Positions 32,325-43,129 of a stretch of DNA of 64,000 nucleotides are shown piece by piece (position 1 is the stretch's first letter; each line of letters starts with the position of its first letter). Made by a program: the position numbers and the translations under genes. Source of the DNA: Mycobacterium uberis. Its GTDB lineage: Bacteria > Actinomycetota > Actinomycetes > Mycobacteriales > Mycobacteriaceae. The notes under the pieces are model-generated. The model was not told the origin of the DNA, searched no databases, and saw nothing but the letters and a program-made list of their open reading frames with translations. The stretch is taken from contig NZ_QAYL01000014.1 in the NCBI RefSeq assembly GCF_003408705.1, forward strand, positions 1-64,000. Direction: 5' to 3'.

Positions 32325-33975
32325 TACTCAGGAAGTATCGGCTAGTTGACCACATTGTCGAACATCTTGCAGCCATCGGCGTTAGCCATATTTTCGGTGT
32401 GACCGGCTACAATGTTTAGCCTTTTGTAAGGCGCGGCGCATTTCCACCTCGAAATTACCCTGGTGCTGGCTAAGCATAAGTTCTTCGCCGCCACGATGGC
32501 CGACGGGTGCATCCTGGGTATGGTAGTAGCGATTTCGGGTGGTGGTTGTGCAAATGAATCTTGTTGCAGGCCTGCGGGAATCGCTGGTAACCAAGGTGTC
32601 CTTGTTGACTTTGGTCGGCCAAACTCCCAGCACGATGGATGACCTGGATAGCTTTCAGGACACCAGTGGCAACAACGGATCGCTGAACGCCGCGGCGGTG
32701 TTTTAAGTGGTCTCAATGTGGTGCTAGCGAGTGTTTACGACGGCTGGCATCGTTGTGGCGCTGCCTCGAGTCATCGCCACTACGTGTACCGGTATATCGG
32801 TCGTGTTGGTGTTTCCCAAGGATATTCCGCAGGGATACGTTCGGGTCGATGGCTGACATCATGGGGTTGCGATACGCTATCGACTCATCGAAAACTCTTC
32901 TCTGATCGCAGTCGACTCGAACGCATCCCTGCGGTGCTGCGCAAAGTTGCCATCGTCGTGGGCGAGCAGGTGGACAGCGACAATGCTCGAGCCAAGCTCG
33001 AAGTGCTACATGCTCGGGTGGCCACCGTCCCCGACGCCAAGGACGTCGCGGGAACATCCGATTTCGGGTCATCGTACGTACTCGGGGTAACCGGCGTGAT
33101 GGGTCTCCCGGGGGCGAAGTTGCGGCAGCCAGCGCCGTATGTCTCGTGGTCGGTACTCGACTATTGGTGACCGCGTGCGCCGGCATCGACGATATGCTGG
33201 CTGTGGTGCCAACGATCTCGCTTACATCGTCGCCCTAATGTTCCGTGTACTTGCGTTCATACTGACGATCTGCGTGTCTCGCTGCGTATGCTAACCCAAG
33301 CGTTGGCCGGCCATGGACGCCCGACGAGCTTACGAGTGTCCGATACTGGTGCGGCGCACCGAACTGACGTCCCTCGTCCTGCTTAGCGTCGGGTGTGTGG
33401 CACCGCGACGCCATGGCGGTGCTAGGACGGCAACCGATCCAACGGGGCGAAACATTGTGGTCGACGCTGGAGGTACTGGCGCATCGGTGGTCCATTATCT
33501 GCCGGTGCGGCACGGCGACAGATTTACCGTTGCACTCGGTATGGGAAGGTATGAGTTACAGTTTCGATGCCAGGATAGGGATGGCGTTCAGGCGTGCCAA
33601 CAGCGAACGCACAGTGGTGATTGCCGGGGTAGGTACGTTTTTTATGCACGGCATGGGAGTCTACACCGCTGTCTACTAATGTCTTTCGATGATTTTTATG
33701 TTATTCAACAGTACCGTTTACGCCATTGTGAGTTATTTGCGAGCAGCTATTCTATATAGGTCTCTAAAGCTACAATCGATTCCCTATCCAGCAGGTTGGG
33801 CGCTGTTCTGACAGCGATTTTCCCGGGACTGATGCTCGTTGGCGTTAGCGACCTTGATGGGTTTGCCGCTGCTGTGCGCTCGGCGCTTGATATGGGTTGC
33901 CCTACAGTGGTTAGCGTTGAGTGCACTGCCGACGGTATCCCTTTGCTATCCTTATTTCTCGTCGGTAAGTAAGCA
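32325..33975 (+). pseudogene. Thiamine-diphosphate-dependent enzyme pseudogene (acetolactate synthase/decarboxylase-like)
   Basis: Full-length wreck of about 1.65 kb. N-terminal domain: LVDHIVEHLAAIGVSHIFGV and TGYNV (32341-32415), the TPP pyrimidine-domain start. Middle domain: VAIVVGEQVDSDNARAKLEV, LHARVATVPDAKDV and VLGVTGVMGLPGAKL. TPP-binding domain: NIVVDAGGTGASVVHYLPV, MSYSFDARIGMAFRRANSE, RTVVIAGVGTFFMHGMGVYT (normally GDG, here GVG). The end LVGVSDLDGFAAAVRSALDM and GCPTVVSVECTADG is also readable. Frameshifts and stops throughout. Substrate class not determinable. Confidence 0.8.
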
Positions 33976-34104
33976 AAAAATACTGCTAAAGAAAATATTA
34001 CAACAGCAAAGTAGAACAGAACCCATATCGCTGCCAGCGCTTGACTATCTCCAGAAAAATCGACGGAGTAACCTGTATCGAGATCCACCCCGGGAAAGGT
34101 CACG

Positions 34105-34676
34105 TTGATTATCATCATGAGATTGATGATGTGGTCGGTTTGCCCGCACAATCAGACATTTGGTGAGTACAGCACCGTCAACGACTACATAGACTGTCCG
34201 CCCGACGAGTTGTTTGACTACTCGGCTGACATCCGCAACCTCGAGGAGTTGACCTAAGTAGTTTAGGTGGTTTCACCCTCACCGATGAACCGAGATTGTG
34301 GCTGGTTCACGATTCGGTTTGGTTCGGAGACCAAGATCTAAACCCGCACCGTCGTCAACTCATAGGCCCACACCGTCAACTACCACTGTGGGTGGTACCA
34401 GGCAAACACCTGTGGATGATCTACTTGATGCATGTCATCAACGCCCAGTTAGTTTTTGGTGAGTCCGGTTCGTTTGTTCTGTGGATCAATTGCCACCACC
34501 CGTTCTACGACCACAACCCGCACCCTGAGGTAGCATTGCCTGAACGTACTATCTGGGTCGGCGACTTCCGGAGCATGTTTGGCGCGAGGTACCTGCTAGA
34601 AACGAAAAACCTCAAAACAATTATCGAGTATTGCCATAACAATGGCCTGTCTGTTATCTCGATATGGATGCCCTAG
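34105..34676 (+). pseudogene. SRPBCC (polyketide cyclase/START-like) protein pseudogene
   Basis: Begins YIDCPPDELFDYSADIRNLE, the classic start of SRPBCC lipid-binding proteins. After frameshifts come MWLVHDSVWFGDQD, HTVNYHCGWYQ (another frame) and a long intact stretch KHLWMIYLMHVINAQLVFGE, SGSFVLWINCHHPFYDHNP, GDFRSMFGARYLLETKNLKT. Would have been about 165 residues. Lies immediately after the dead TPP enzyme, on the same strand. Confidence 0.6.
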
Positions 34677-34739
34677 GGGCAATCGCAAGCGCGGCGAAGC
34701 CGGGTGTATTTTTCAGCCGTACGTGCGGTAAGAAAAGGC

Positions 34740-35010
34740 GTGACTGCCGCAAAACCGCACAAAGAAAAAGGAAACGGGTGTGCATCGGCAGAAACGTGAC
34801 CCGATCGCCGCAGTGCGGGACAATTGGGAGGCTGCCGGATTGGGAGATGTGGCGTTGAGCATGGTCGCGGTAATGCGTCCCCATCAGATCTTGCCTGGAC
34901 CGGGTTGAGACAGTGCTGCATACCTACGACCTGCGTTTTTCCCGCTGTGCGGCACCTTATCCCGCTCAACAACCACCTCGGTGAAGTCGAACATCGAGTC
35001 TGCTATCACT
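34740..35010 (+). pseudogene. MarR family regulator fragment
   Basis: RDPIAAVRDNWEAAGLGDVA and LSMVAVMRPHQIL in one frame, then RVETVLHTYDLRFSR in another. This is the N-terminal dimerisation part of a MarR regulator (VxxxLRPxxLxFSRFEVL). The winged helix is not recognisable. M. tuberculosis has a MarR-like gene (Rv0737) just after rslA, and this could be its remnant. Confidence 0.55.
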
Positions 35011-35204
35011 ATCCTTAATCTATTTGTTCACGGCGTACTGGCGAACGTGAAGTTGGCAGCACGTTCGTACCAAGAAAACGCAGTCGCTGCAGAGGCCGCC
35101 GTCTGATCTACGGTAGTAGAGACAGCAGCTGACACGGTGGTAGTTGGTCTCGTAATCTACGAATTCTATTGTTTTTGTTAGCCGTTTGTAGGTCCTGCAC
35201 AATC

Positions 35205-35990
35205 TGCTAATCAGCTGCTGCCAGGGTTGGGCGTGACATCGCCGTGCTGGCGATCGAACACTCGGGCAGTGTCCAGCAGGGCGGACGCCGCATTGCTGCG
35301 CTGCAGTCTTTCGGAGATCGTCCCCAGCCGACGCACCATCGCGGTGCACGATATGCGACTCGAGGACCGCGTCGACCAGTACCGATTCCAGGCTGTCGCC
35401 TTACCAAGCGGCCGAGTGCTCGACGTGCCGTAGGGTCTGACCGTCAACCTACCGAAACATTAGCTGGGCGGAAGCCATGTTCGGCACAAGTTGTTACCCG
35501 ACTAGAGTTCCAGAGTCAGCCTATCAGAGTCGTGCAACGAAGTCCAGAAAGTAAAGTCGAGACCGCGACCCGACGGTATGGGGCCGTCGATCTGGGCCTG
35601 TGCACCGGCGACGATGCCGTCCAGTGGTGCCGTGTCGGTGTAGAGCTGTTGCGCAGGTCGCTAGCCATCCTGCGCGATCTATCTGGTCCGCATAGCGAAA
35701 AATATTCCCACGCAAGATCATTCACACAGCATCGCGGCGATATCCGCCGTTGGTATGCAATTGCTGTATGTCAGGCTGCGCAGCAGCGTCGGCAGGGTAC
35801 TCGGTGTAACCGGTGTCACGTGGTGGGCGTTGGTATGCAGTGTGATCGTGTCGGAGTCAGTTGCGGTGAGCATGATCTTGACCAGGCATCGCAGATGCTC
35901 CAGCTTTCTCGAGAAGGCACACGTTGCAGCGCTGCGTGTAGCGGGTCAGCTGCCTTGATGCGTGCGTTTCTCCCGTTCAAGCCCTGAGAC
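35205..35990 (-). pseudogene. Conserved hypothetical protein remnant
   Basis: Complement frames carry protein-like pieces in series: EHLRCLVKIMLTATDSDTIT, LHTNAHHVTPVTPSTLPTLL, RSLTYSNCIPTADIAAMLCE, stop, MILRGNIFRYADQIDRAGWL, then PIPSGRGLDFTFWTSLHDSD and LESVLVDAVLESHIVHRDGA. Stops and frameshifts lie between. No family is recognised. The stretch 35010-35205 shows nothing. Confidence 0.4.
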
Positions 35991-36620
35991 ACGAACGCTC
36001 CGACGCCCGGGTAGAAGCGCAGCGTATTGCGGTTGAACCGAATACTAACGGTCCAGCGAAGGTGAGTTCATCGAGTAAAGCGTCGCGTAGCCCGCCATCA
36101 ACACCGAGTAACCACACCCGGTCGGCGACGTGCAGCGTGCGTTTAAGTCCGTGCGCTGACATGATGATCTCAAGATCATGTTCGCGGGCTAAGGCGTGCA
36201 ACATCTCGACCAAGCCGACGCAGGATGACATGTTCAGGAAGGCCGTCGGCTCGTCGAGCACCAGCAAACAGAGCTGCTGCGCGAGAGCGCGGCTAGTGAG
36301 CAAACGCTGAAGTTCTCCGTTGGAGAGTGCTGCGGCGGGCTGCGCGGCCAGGTGTTGGGTCTTCACCGTGCTTAGCGTCCAGTCGACGACGGCGTGATCG
36401 GCCAAAGTTAGTCGGGCGCGATAGCCCAGGTGTGGCATGTGTCCCAGGCCCACAAGTTCACACGCCGAGAGCAGGCCGGGGTCAATCCAGTAGGTGAGTA
36501 CGACCGCCACTCGTCGAGCCAGTTTGTTGGGCACGCGCTGAGCTTGCCGCGGTACGCGAATGCATGCAGGCCCACGGTGACAACGGTGGTGCCGTGTCAG
36601 CGCCTGCGGTATCCGATCGT
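35990..36620 (-). pseudogene. Iron-siderophore ABC transporter ATPase pseudogene (FecE-like)
   Basis: An open complement frame (36534-35977) gives LARRVAVVLTYWIDPGLLSA, CELVGLGHMPHLGY, a decayed signature ALSNGELQRLLTSRALAQQ (normally LSGGExQR), LLVLDEPTAFLN (Walker B) and IIMSAHGLKRTLHVADRVWL (switch His). The Walker A region should lie at about 36620, but there the sequence shows no GxxGxGKT and the N-terminus is missing. So this is a 5'-damaged gene despite the long frame. Confidence 0.75.
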
Positions 36621-36639
36621 CGGGCTACGCAACTTGACC

Positions 36640-37640
36640 GGTCATCATGGTGCTCGTAGTTGCATTCCCTAGCTGCGGCGGCTGCCCATCAGCACAGCCA
36701 CCGACGATTGGTGCCCTGATCAGCGCGGGAATCGCGTTAACAGGCATTACCGCAAGCTTCCCAGAAGTTTGGGTGACGATCGCGCAGCCCAACGCTACGG
36801 TCGCACCCATTCGTGTTACTCCGGGAAGCACGATATGACGATCGGAAGTGTCCAATGTGATCCGTAACACATACAGTACGACGAGCTAGACAAACGCAAT
36901 TGGTCCGCAAAAAGCGGTTGTCACACTGATCAACAGCAATCCTGAAGTTACGGTAACCGCTCGGGCCCGCAGCACTATCGATGTGCCTATCGTGCAAAAT
37001 ATCCCTTGTCGAGCAACAGGGCGTTGAGAGCGCGGAGAGCCAGCATTGCTGTTCCTAGCCTTGACACGTTTAGGGACAGTAACCGCAGATCGTCGTAGAC
37101 GACCAGCACGCTGGTGGCCGTGGCACCGGCTGTGCCAGCCATTACGCCGATCAGCAACGTTGCTGCCGAACGCACCCAGTGAGCAAGTGTCAGGACAACC
37201 GCCAGCACCAGTGCCGCCCTTAATACCGTCGCTACCACTGTGCCGGCCTGACCGGCTCGGCCCAGACCCACGATGAAGCCAGTGCTTCCGGTGACGCCCA
37301 GGCACATGCCCGGAACACACGTCTAGCATAATATGGGTCCGCCAGGGGGTTGCGGAACAACGTCTGGGTTTGTAGCTTCGCCATCCCGAGGGTGCTTCTG
37401 GCAGTGATTGCGGTCAACACCTGCGGCAGGCACAAGCTGGCCACGATGACCTGTCAGTCTGGGTCGGACGGTTGCGCGCCGACTAGAACCCGGATCGTGT
37501 CGGGCAGCGTTACCTGCGCCGGCCCAAGTGCATGGTCATCAGTAGCACCACAATTGTCGCCAACAGCGTCAGCACCGCTGTTGCCCGGCTCAGCTGGAGT
37601 GGCATGGCTGTCGCCGGTGCGGTCGTGATCACCGGCGGAG
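36640..37640 (-). pseudogene. Iron-siderophore ABC permease pseudogene (FecCD-like)
   Basis: Read from 37640 down on the complement: LSRATAVLTLLATIVVLLMT, VTLPDTIRVLVGAQPSDPD, LCLPQVLTAITARSTLGMAK, LQTQTLFRNPLADPYYARR (the FecCD signature LQxxxRNPLADP), LLLDKGYFAR, GTSIVLRARAVTVTSGLLLI, SVTTAFCGPIAFV, HIVLPGVTRMGATVALGCAI and ALIRAPIVGG. This is the ordered set of membrane segments of the family, broken by frameshifts. It lies between the ATPase and binding-protein remnants, in the same direction. Confidence 0.8.
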
Positions 37641-38400
37641 CATCTGCCGGTAGAACTCGAACTGTGGTGGTTGGCGGCGAATTCGGGATGCAGGATGGCC
37701 ACCAGATCTCCGAGCAACAGATCAGGGCACGCCACACCGTGCTCCCAATAATCCATTACCGCCGCCGGTGCCGATTGCCTTGGTCGCTGATCAGACTTGG
37801 CCCTTGCACACCGCAGCCAGCTTACCGTAGCGGTTGTCGGCTACCAGCGTCGACGAGCAGCCGGCTGGCATAGCTACTCGTCCGCCGGCACTGGCCAGGT
37901 GCCTTGTTACGGGTTCTGGGCAACACTTGGGTGGGCTGTACTTTGGTGGTTTTGTTGGCCATCGTGTGGTAGTTGTCCCGCAGTTGTTTAGTGGAGTTCG
38001 GCGGCTTTCTTCTTGGTGCCGGTCAACGTGGCGAACATCTGCACTCAATTCCGCGTGGTCTAACGGTGTGGCCTCTAGCCATTCAGCGTCGGCGACCACG
38101 TCGACACTGGCGTCACGCAGTGTTGACCTGCTGATCCGGCGCGTACTCGGTAATTTTCCCGACGGTTACGCATTGGTTAGTCAGTGAGCTGACGATGTTG
38201 TGGGGTATTGGTGACACCGGCAAGCACGTCGCTCTGCGCTAGCTCGGCGATCGTACCCAAATGGCTGGCATTGACGTCGAATACAGACTTGTGACCGGTA
38301 CCGTGATCTATTGCGTACGCGCCAGGTCGCGTGTTAGCTCCGGGACCGGAGCACTACAGCGCCACCAGACACAGAAGACTCGGGCGTACCATCCGGATAC
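37640..38400 (-). pseudogene. Iron-siderophore binding protein pseudogene (FecB-like)
   Basis: The C-terminal end is clear on the complement: LVADNRYGKLAAVCKGQV, then MDYWEHGVACPDLLLGDLVA and ILHPEF, as in periplasmic ferric-siderophore binding proteins. A middle block (38310-38160 in another frame) reads VNASHLGTIAELAQSDVLAG. The N-terminus and lipobox are not found. With the two neighbours it forms a dead binding protein-permease-ATPase set. Confidence 0.55.
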
Positions 38401-38694
38401 GGGTGTTCGACCGTCAGGATTTGGTAACTGATGGCGAAATTCGCGGCGTTGGTGACTGTCAACTTATCTAGGGAGAAGTCAATTATGCAGCCGGCATCTG
38501 GCGCGACGCTGGTGTCTAGGCGGGCTAAACGCCAAACGAGTGATAGCAGCCAGAGCGAGTGTCAGGCTAGTTATTACGGTCAGGGCCACCAAGGAGATAG
38601 GACACCCGGATCAATTGCACTCCATCGTGTTTGTGGCGTCCTAGTGTACTAGACTGTGCGTGCTGAGCGGATTGCCTCAGTGCCGTTGTTGATA
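38401..38694. other. Unassigned region before the riboswitch
   Basis: Complement frames include ALTVITSLTLALAAITRLA, a helix-like segment, followed by ITNAANFAISYQILTVEH. These may belong to an unrecognised exported protein upstream of the iron-uptake remnants. Nothing firm. Confidence 0.35.
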
Positions 38695-38880
38695 TGCGAC
38701 GCTATTGCTCGTAAAGGCGATGAGGGTACAGGAAGCCGGTGTACATTCGGCATGGTGCCACCGCTGTGATTGGAGAGCGGCCTTCGTAGGCCATCGGCTG
38801 GAAGGCGAGGCGAGCGACGATCCGAGAGCCAGGCGACTTCTGTCATCACATCCCGCCAATCCGGGGTGCTACACCCCGAG
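38695..38880 (+). promoter_or_regulatory. Cobalamin (B12) riboswitch-like leader of the PPE2-like gene
   Basis: The conserved blocks of the cobalamin aptamer occur in order: GGAAGCCGGTG (38731-38741), ATTCGGCA (38745-38752), a core GCCACCGCTGTGA (38757-38769; consensus CCCGCAACTGTGA), a junction with paired GCGGCC and GGCCAT arms, and the B12 box AGAGCCAGGCGACTTCTGTC (38825-38844; consensus AGYCAGGAGACCTGCC). A perfect 7-bp hairpin with a 3-nt loop follows at 38862-38878 and could be the expression platform. M. tuberculosis has a B12 riboswitch before PPE2-cobQ1-cobU, and the genes behind this one are the same. The core has drifted, so ligand binding is uncertain. Confidence 0.75.
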
Positions 38881-38972
38881 AGAGCTGCCTCTCCAAATAT
38901 GATGCAACTATCATCCGGCGGCTCGGTCGCCACCAAGAGCGTTGACTCAGACCTGATCACGATTGGCTTGCA

Positions 38973-40646
38973 ATGAGCACGCCGATTTGGATGGCATTAC
39001 CTCCGGAGGCGCACTCGGCGCAGCTCAGCAGCGGTCCGGGGCCCGGTCCGCTGCTAGTAGCGGCCGAAGCGTGGCGCTCGTTAAGCATTGTGTATACTGA
39101 GACGGCCGACGAGCTGGTCGCATTGTTGGTGGTAGTCCGGGTTGGCGCTTGGGGTGGTGCGACCGCTGAGGCGTACGCGATCGCCTATCTGCCGTACCTG
39201 AGGTGGCTGAGGCAAGCCAGCGCAGACAGCGTCACGCGAGCTATCCAACACGAAATGGCGGCCACCGCCTACACCGCTGCTCAGGCGTTAATGCCAACCT
39301 TGGCTGAGCTTACCGCCAACCGCACTGCTCACACAGTGTTGGTGGCCACGAATTTCTTCGGCAGTAACACCATCCCGATCGCGCATAACGAAGCCGAATA
39401 CGTGCGGATGTGGATCGAGGCTGCCACCGTGATGGGCACCTATCAGGAGGTCTCGACGGTGGTGGTGAACTTCGCACCGGAGATCGTTGCCGCTCCACAG
39501 ATCATGGGAATCGACGCGCTACAGACCGGTTCCGACCAGCCGTCGCCGGTAGTTCCCAGCCAGCCTCCCCAGGTTCAACAATGGTTGCAATGGTTGCAGC
39601 GGATCGGCTACACCGACCTCTACAATAATGCGGTTCAGCCGCTAGTCACCTCGCTGACCAACAATCCGTTCTTCCAAGCGATGTTCTCCGGATTTGATCC
39701 TTGGCTACCCTCACTCGGTAATCCGCTGAGCTTCCTCAGTCCATTCAACATCGCGTTTGCCCTCGGCACCCCGATGGACATAGTTTCATACATCGGCTAT
39801 CTGTCGCAGACCTTCGCTTTTATCGGAGCCGATCTTGTAGCAGCGTTCGCTTCGGGTAATCCCGTGACTATAGGTTTTACCCTGCTGTTCACCACCATTG
39901 AAGCCATTGGCACCATCATCACTGATACCATCGCGTTGGTTAAGACTCTGATTGAACAGTCTTTTGCGCTGATCTTGGCCGTGTTTCCGCTGTTGGCTGC
40001 CTCATTGGCAGTTGCCACCGCGGGTGTAGTGGGCAGCTTTGCGGGCGTGTCGGGGTTGGTGGGCTTGGTTGGCGTGGTACCACCCGTGCTACCGGTCGCC
40101 CCGCCCATCGCAGCGGTAGCTCCGACCGTCCTGCCTCCGGCGCCCACTGTAGTCCCGACCCCGACTCCGACCCCGGCGCCAGCTCCCGTGGCCGCGCCGG
40201 TCGTCACACCTGGCCCACTACCTCCGCCGGCCACCGCACCACCGCCGGTGACTGGTGCAGACATGGACAGCTTCGGGTACCTGGTGGGTGGCCTGCAGTC
40301 GACCGTTAGGAAGCCGGTGGGCACCAATGCCCGACAGCAGGCGCCGGTACCCGAGGGCACCGAGGCTCCAGCGGTCGCGGCGACACCCCAGGAACAAGTG
40401 CAATCACGGCGGCGCCGGGCGAAGTCCATACAGCTCGACCGTGGTTACGGATACATGGATTTGCACTCCGCCACGGCGATGGCGTCGGATCAAGGAGTAG
40501 CAACCCTGGGGTTAGTCGGGACCGTCCACAAGGCAGGTCTCGGACCAGCCGTAGGATTAGTAACGATGCCTAGCGACACGTTCGACGACAGCCCACGTGT
40601 GCCTATGTTGCCGGGAACCTGGGATACTGACCCAACGTCTCGTTAA
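38973..40646 (+). CDS. PPE2: PPE family protein, PPE2-like (PPE-PPW subfamily)
   Basis: 557 residues, close to M. tuberculosis PPE2 (Rv0256c). PPE domain: [20 protein letters not shown], a WGG turn at about residue 63, [20 protein letters not shown] at about 125. A hydrophobic middle follows, then a Pro-rich linker (about 372-425). A basic cluster RRRRAK at residues 479-484 sits where PPE2 has its reported nuclear-localisation signal. The C-terminus has LGLVGT and PMLPGTW, the GFxGT and PxxPxxW motifs of the PPW subgroup (F changed to L). ATG start, no strong Shine-Dalgarno; a B12-riboswitch-like leader lies upstream and dead cobQ/cobU downstream. Probably surface-exposed or type VII-secreted; no PE partner gene adjoins. 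Confidence 0.9.
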   Translation: MSTPIWMALPPEAHSAQLSSGPGPGPLLVAAEAWRSLSIVYTETADELVALLVVVRVGAWGGATAEAYAIAYLPYLRWLRQASADSVTRAIQHEMAATAYTAAQALMPTLAELTANRTAHTVLVATNFFGSNTIPIAHNEAEYVRMWIEAATVMGTYQEVSTVVVNFAPEIVAAPQIMGIDALQTGSDQPSPVVPSQPPQVQQWLQWLQRIGYTDLYNNAVQPLVTSLTNNPFFQAMFSGFDPWLPSLGNPLSFLSPFNIAFALGTPMDIVSYIGYLSQTFAFIGADLVAAFASGNPVTIGFTLLFTTIEAIGTIITDTIALVKTLIEQSFALILAVFPLLAASLAVATAGVVGSFAGVSGLVGLVGVVPPVLPVAPPIAAVAPTVLPPAPTVVPTPTPTPAPAPVAAPVVTPGPLPPPATAPPPVTGADMDSFGYLVGGLQSTVRKPVGTNARQQAPVPEGTEAPAVAATPQEQVQSRRRRAKSIQLDRGYGYMDLHSATAMASDQGVATLGLVGTVHKAGLGPAVGLVTMPSDTFDDSPRVPMLPGTWDTDPTSR

Positions 40647-40656
40647 GACACGGCTG

Positions 40657-42060
40657 ATGTCGGGTCTGCTGATGGCCGGTACGGTGAGTGCCACTGGTAA
40701 GAGCGTAGTGACCGCGAGGCTGTGCCGCGAATTGGCCCGACGTGGCGTGCGGGTGGCGCCTTATAAGGTGCAGAACATGTCCAAAAACTCGATGGTCTGC
40801 GTTGACCTGGACAGCGTGTGCGTGGAAAGCGTTCGGGCGCAATGGGTGTAGGCACTCATGGCCAGAGTGACGACCGAGCCGGCCATGAATCCGGTCTTGC
40901 TCAAGCCGGACAGTGACCACTATAGCAACGTGGTGTTGATGGGCAGGTCCTGTGGGGTGAGGTGGCGTCGTCGAACTGACGACTGGAGGGGCGGCAGGCT
41001 CTCGTTGAGGCGGTAAACCAGACCGTTGACGATCTTGCGGCCCGCTACGGCGTTATTATCCCGGAGGGAGGGAGTCGACAGCCTAGCTGAAATCAACTTG
41101 CGCGCTGGTGATTATGTCAATATAGGGCTTGCCTGTCATGCGGGTTTCCTACCAGTGTGTTGTTGGGGGCATCGACCGCGGCGGGGTGTTCGCTACGTTT
41201 CTGAGCACCGTCGCGGTGCTGTCTGTCGAGGACCAGATGTTGGTTCTGGGATTTGTGGTCAATTAAGTTCCGTGGCGACCTCGACCTGCTGGTGGTCAGG
41301 TCTGGGTGACCTGGAAAGGCGCACCGTGCAAAGCGTGTACGGCACCTTGCTGCGGCATCCTGATCTTTGGCTGGACGCATAGGATGTCCTTGATTTGGCG
41401 TGCCGGCGTGCTGGGGCCTGCTGGTTGGCCGTCGTGCGGACTTTCCCGGATCAGCAACTTCACCGACGTGGATGCGCTGGGGTTCGAATCTGATTCGGAT
41501 CTGACTGGGATACCGTGTTCGCCTTTAACTCCTGCGCACTGGGTGGTGCCGACCGGATCGTGCTGTCAGGAACCCGTGTAACGGTCGTCGATTTGGCGTG
41601 GCTTCGGGTGCGAGGCCTTGATCGTACGGTGCTGGTGCAGGCTGCGGTGGGCAAGTTCAGTGGATTGCAGATGCTGGGTGAGGTGATTTTAGAATCGAAT
41701 AGAATCGAAGGGTCGGTGGCTGAGGTGGCCGCGAGGTCAGGGATTAGGAGTTCCTGCTTTGGGGTACGAAATTCACCACGGCAGAATTACCCGCGGTGAC
41801 GCCGCCGAGAAGTTCCTGGGCGGCGCGCGTAACGGATGGGTGTTGGCACGGTTTGTTGGAAGGTGACGTGCTGTGCGTGGCTTTCCTGCACGAGACACTT
41901 GGGCTCGCTGGGTGGGGCGCGTGTTTTCCAGCCGCACGTGAGCGCCGCTTCGACTTGCTCGGCGATCTAGTCGACCGGATATCTTGACGTCTATGCGTTG
42001 CTGAACCTGGCTAGGTACGGTTGCCTGCAAGCTTTGCTTCTCTTTCCCGCCCGGAGCGTC
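40657..42060 (+). pseudogene. cobQ: Cobyric acid synthase pseudogene
   Basis: Starts [40 protein letters not shown], a good CobQ P-loop domain (normally TTSDAGKT), but frames soon break. Later pieces in order: [37 protein letters not shown]-like at about 41450, LSGTRVTVVDLAWLRVRGLD (41566-41625), GYEIHHGRITRGDAAEEF (41764-41820) and ERRFDLLGDLV. The glutaminase Cys loop is lost. A 10-bp tandem duplication (41690-41709) lies inside. Follows PPE2 as in Rv0256c-Rv0255c. Confidence 0.92.
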
Positions 42061-42084
42061 TTGAGAAGCCGGTGCAAGAGAATG

Positions 42085-42630
42085 TGCTGTTTACCATAAC
42101 GCAGTGCGGATTTTGGTTACTGGCGGTGTCCGCTCAAAAAAGTACACACACGCCGGCTAATACTGTAGACGTTGTCCGCGTCGGTTCCTGGCCGCCTCGC
42201 CGACCGTAGTGATTCCGACTGGGACTTCCTCGTCACGTTGCACCGAGCTCGTCGCTTAACGACCTAGATGACGGTGGAAAACGTTTATTTCGCACCGGTT
42301 TTGCCTGAATAGCGGTGTCCTATCATGGTTGACTGTCTGGGTAGTTGGTTGACTGCTTTCATGGATCGTGTTGTGGGATATTCTGATCGCTGATGTCCAC
42401 GCTGCGGTGCAGGCACAACTCGACGGACGGTGTGGGGTGTTGATCGGACTGCTCGATGTGATCGTGGTGACGAATCAGTTCTGCCTTGGGATGGTGTCTG
42501 CCCATCGTTCGGGTGTGCTGTTTCGCGATCTACTCTGCGCGATCAACCAGCGCGTGGCGGCTGTCTGCGACGAGGTCCATCTGGTCGTCGCGGGACGTGT
42601 GCTCCAGCTTGAGGGGTCGGCTACCAACAT
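42085..42630 (+). pseudogene. cobU: Adenosylcobinamide kinase/guanylyltransferase pseudogene
   Basis: N-terminal RILVTGGVRS with the P-loop GKS-x-A changed to KKYTHAG, then about 200 bp of broken frames. The C-terminal third is readable: ADVHAAVQAQLDGRCGVLIG, LLDVIVVTNQFCLGMVSAHR, SGVLFRDLLCAINQRVAAVC, DEVHLVVAGRVLQL, matching the CobU signature EVGxGxVPxxxxxRxFRDxxGxxNQ. Third gene of the former PPE2-cobQ-cobU operon. Confidence 0.88.
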
Positions 42631-43089
42631 TGATGCAACAGCGGCGACGACTGTTGTAGTGTGAACCACGGCATTGACATTCGCTACGATGGTATCGGCC
42701 CGACAAGGCGAATTCGTTGTTAGATTTGAGCAAAGCGATTATCAGGTCGCAGACTCCGGAGAATTTTTTCGGCGACAAATTATTAAGCTGTCGCGGCTGA
42801 GTGAATCGGTCGCCGATGTCGTCGCCGAGACAGGAATTTTCTTGGGTTCCCTGTTTCGATGAAAATATCAGGTGTTTATTAACATCAGGTGTTCTCGATG
42901 GTACACGATCAGCAATGCGTTCGATGAGGTATTTTGTGAATTTAAACTACAGTTACACAAAAGATTTTGCGCTTTAGATCGCGACACTCGATTGAGGTTC
43001 TGGAATTTCGAAGAGAACATTCAACGCTGCGAACTTCATTGTTTTTTGGTTTGATTGCAAACGGGATTTTTTATATGCAGTTTTTACGT
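42631..43089. other. AT-richer stretch without a recognised gene
   Basis: One plus frame (42674-42862) is open for 62 codons but has no known motif. Composition becomes AT-rich from about 42700 onward. Nothing supported. Confidence 0.4.
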
Positions 43090-43129
43090 TCGACTACGGT
43101 AGTCTGCGTGGATTTAACCTAATTGTACA

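Noticed and set aside
36062-36620. FecE-like ATPase as an intact gene (185-codon open frame)
   Set aside because: Lacks the Walker A loop and the first part of the nucleotide-binding domain, the signature motif is altered, and its permease and binding protein are dead.
39797-40429. 210-codon open frame antisense to the PPE2-like gene
   Set aside because: Gly/Thr/Val repeats mirror the Pro-rich linker of the PPE gene on the other strand; no independent support.
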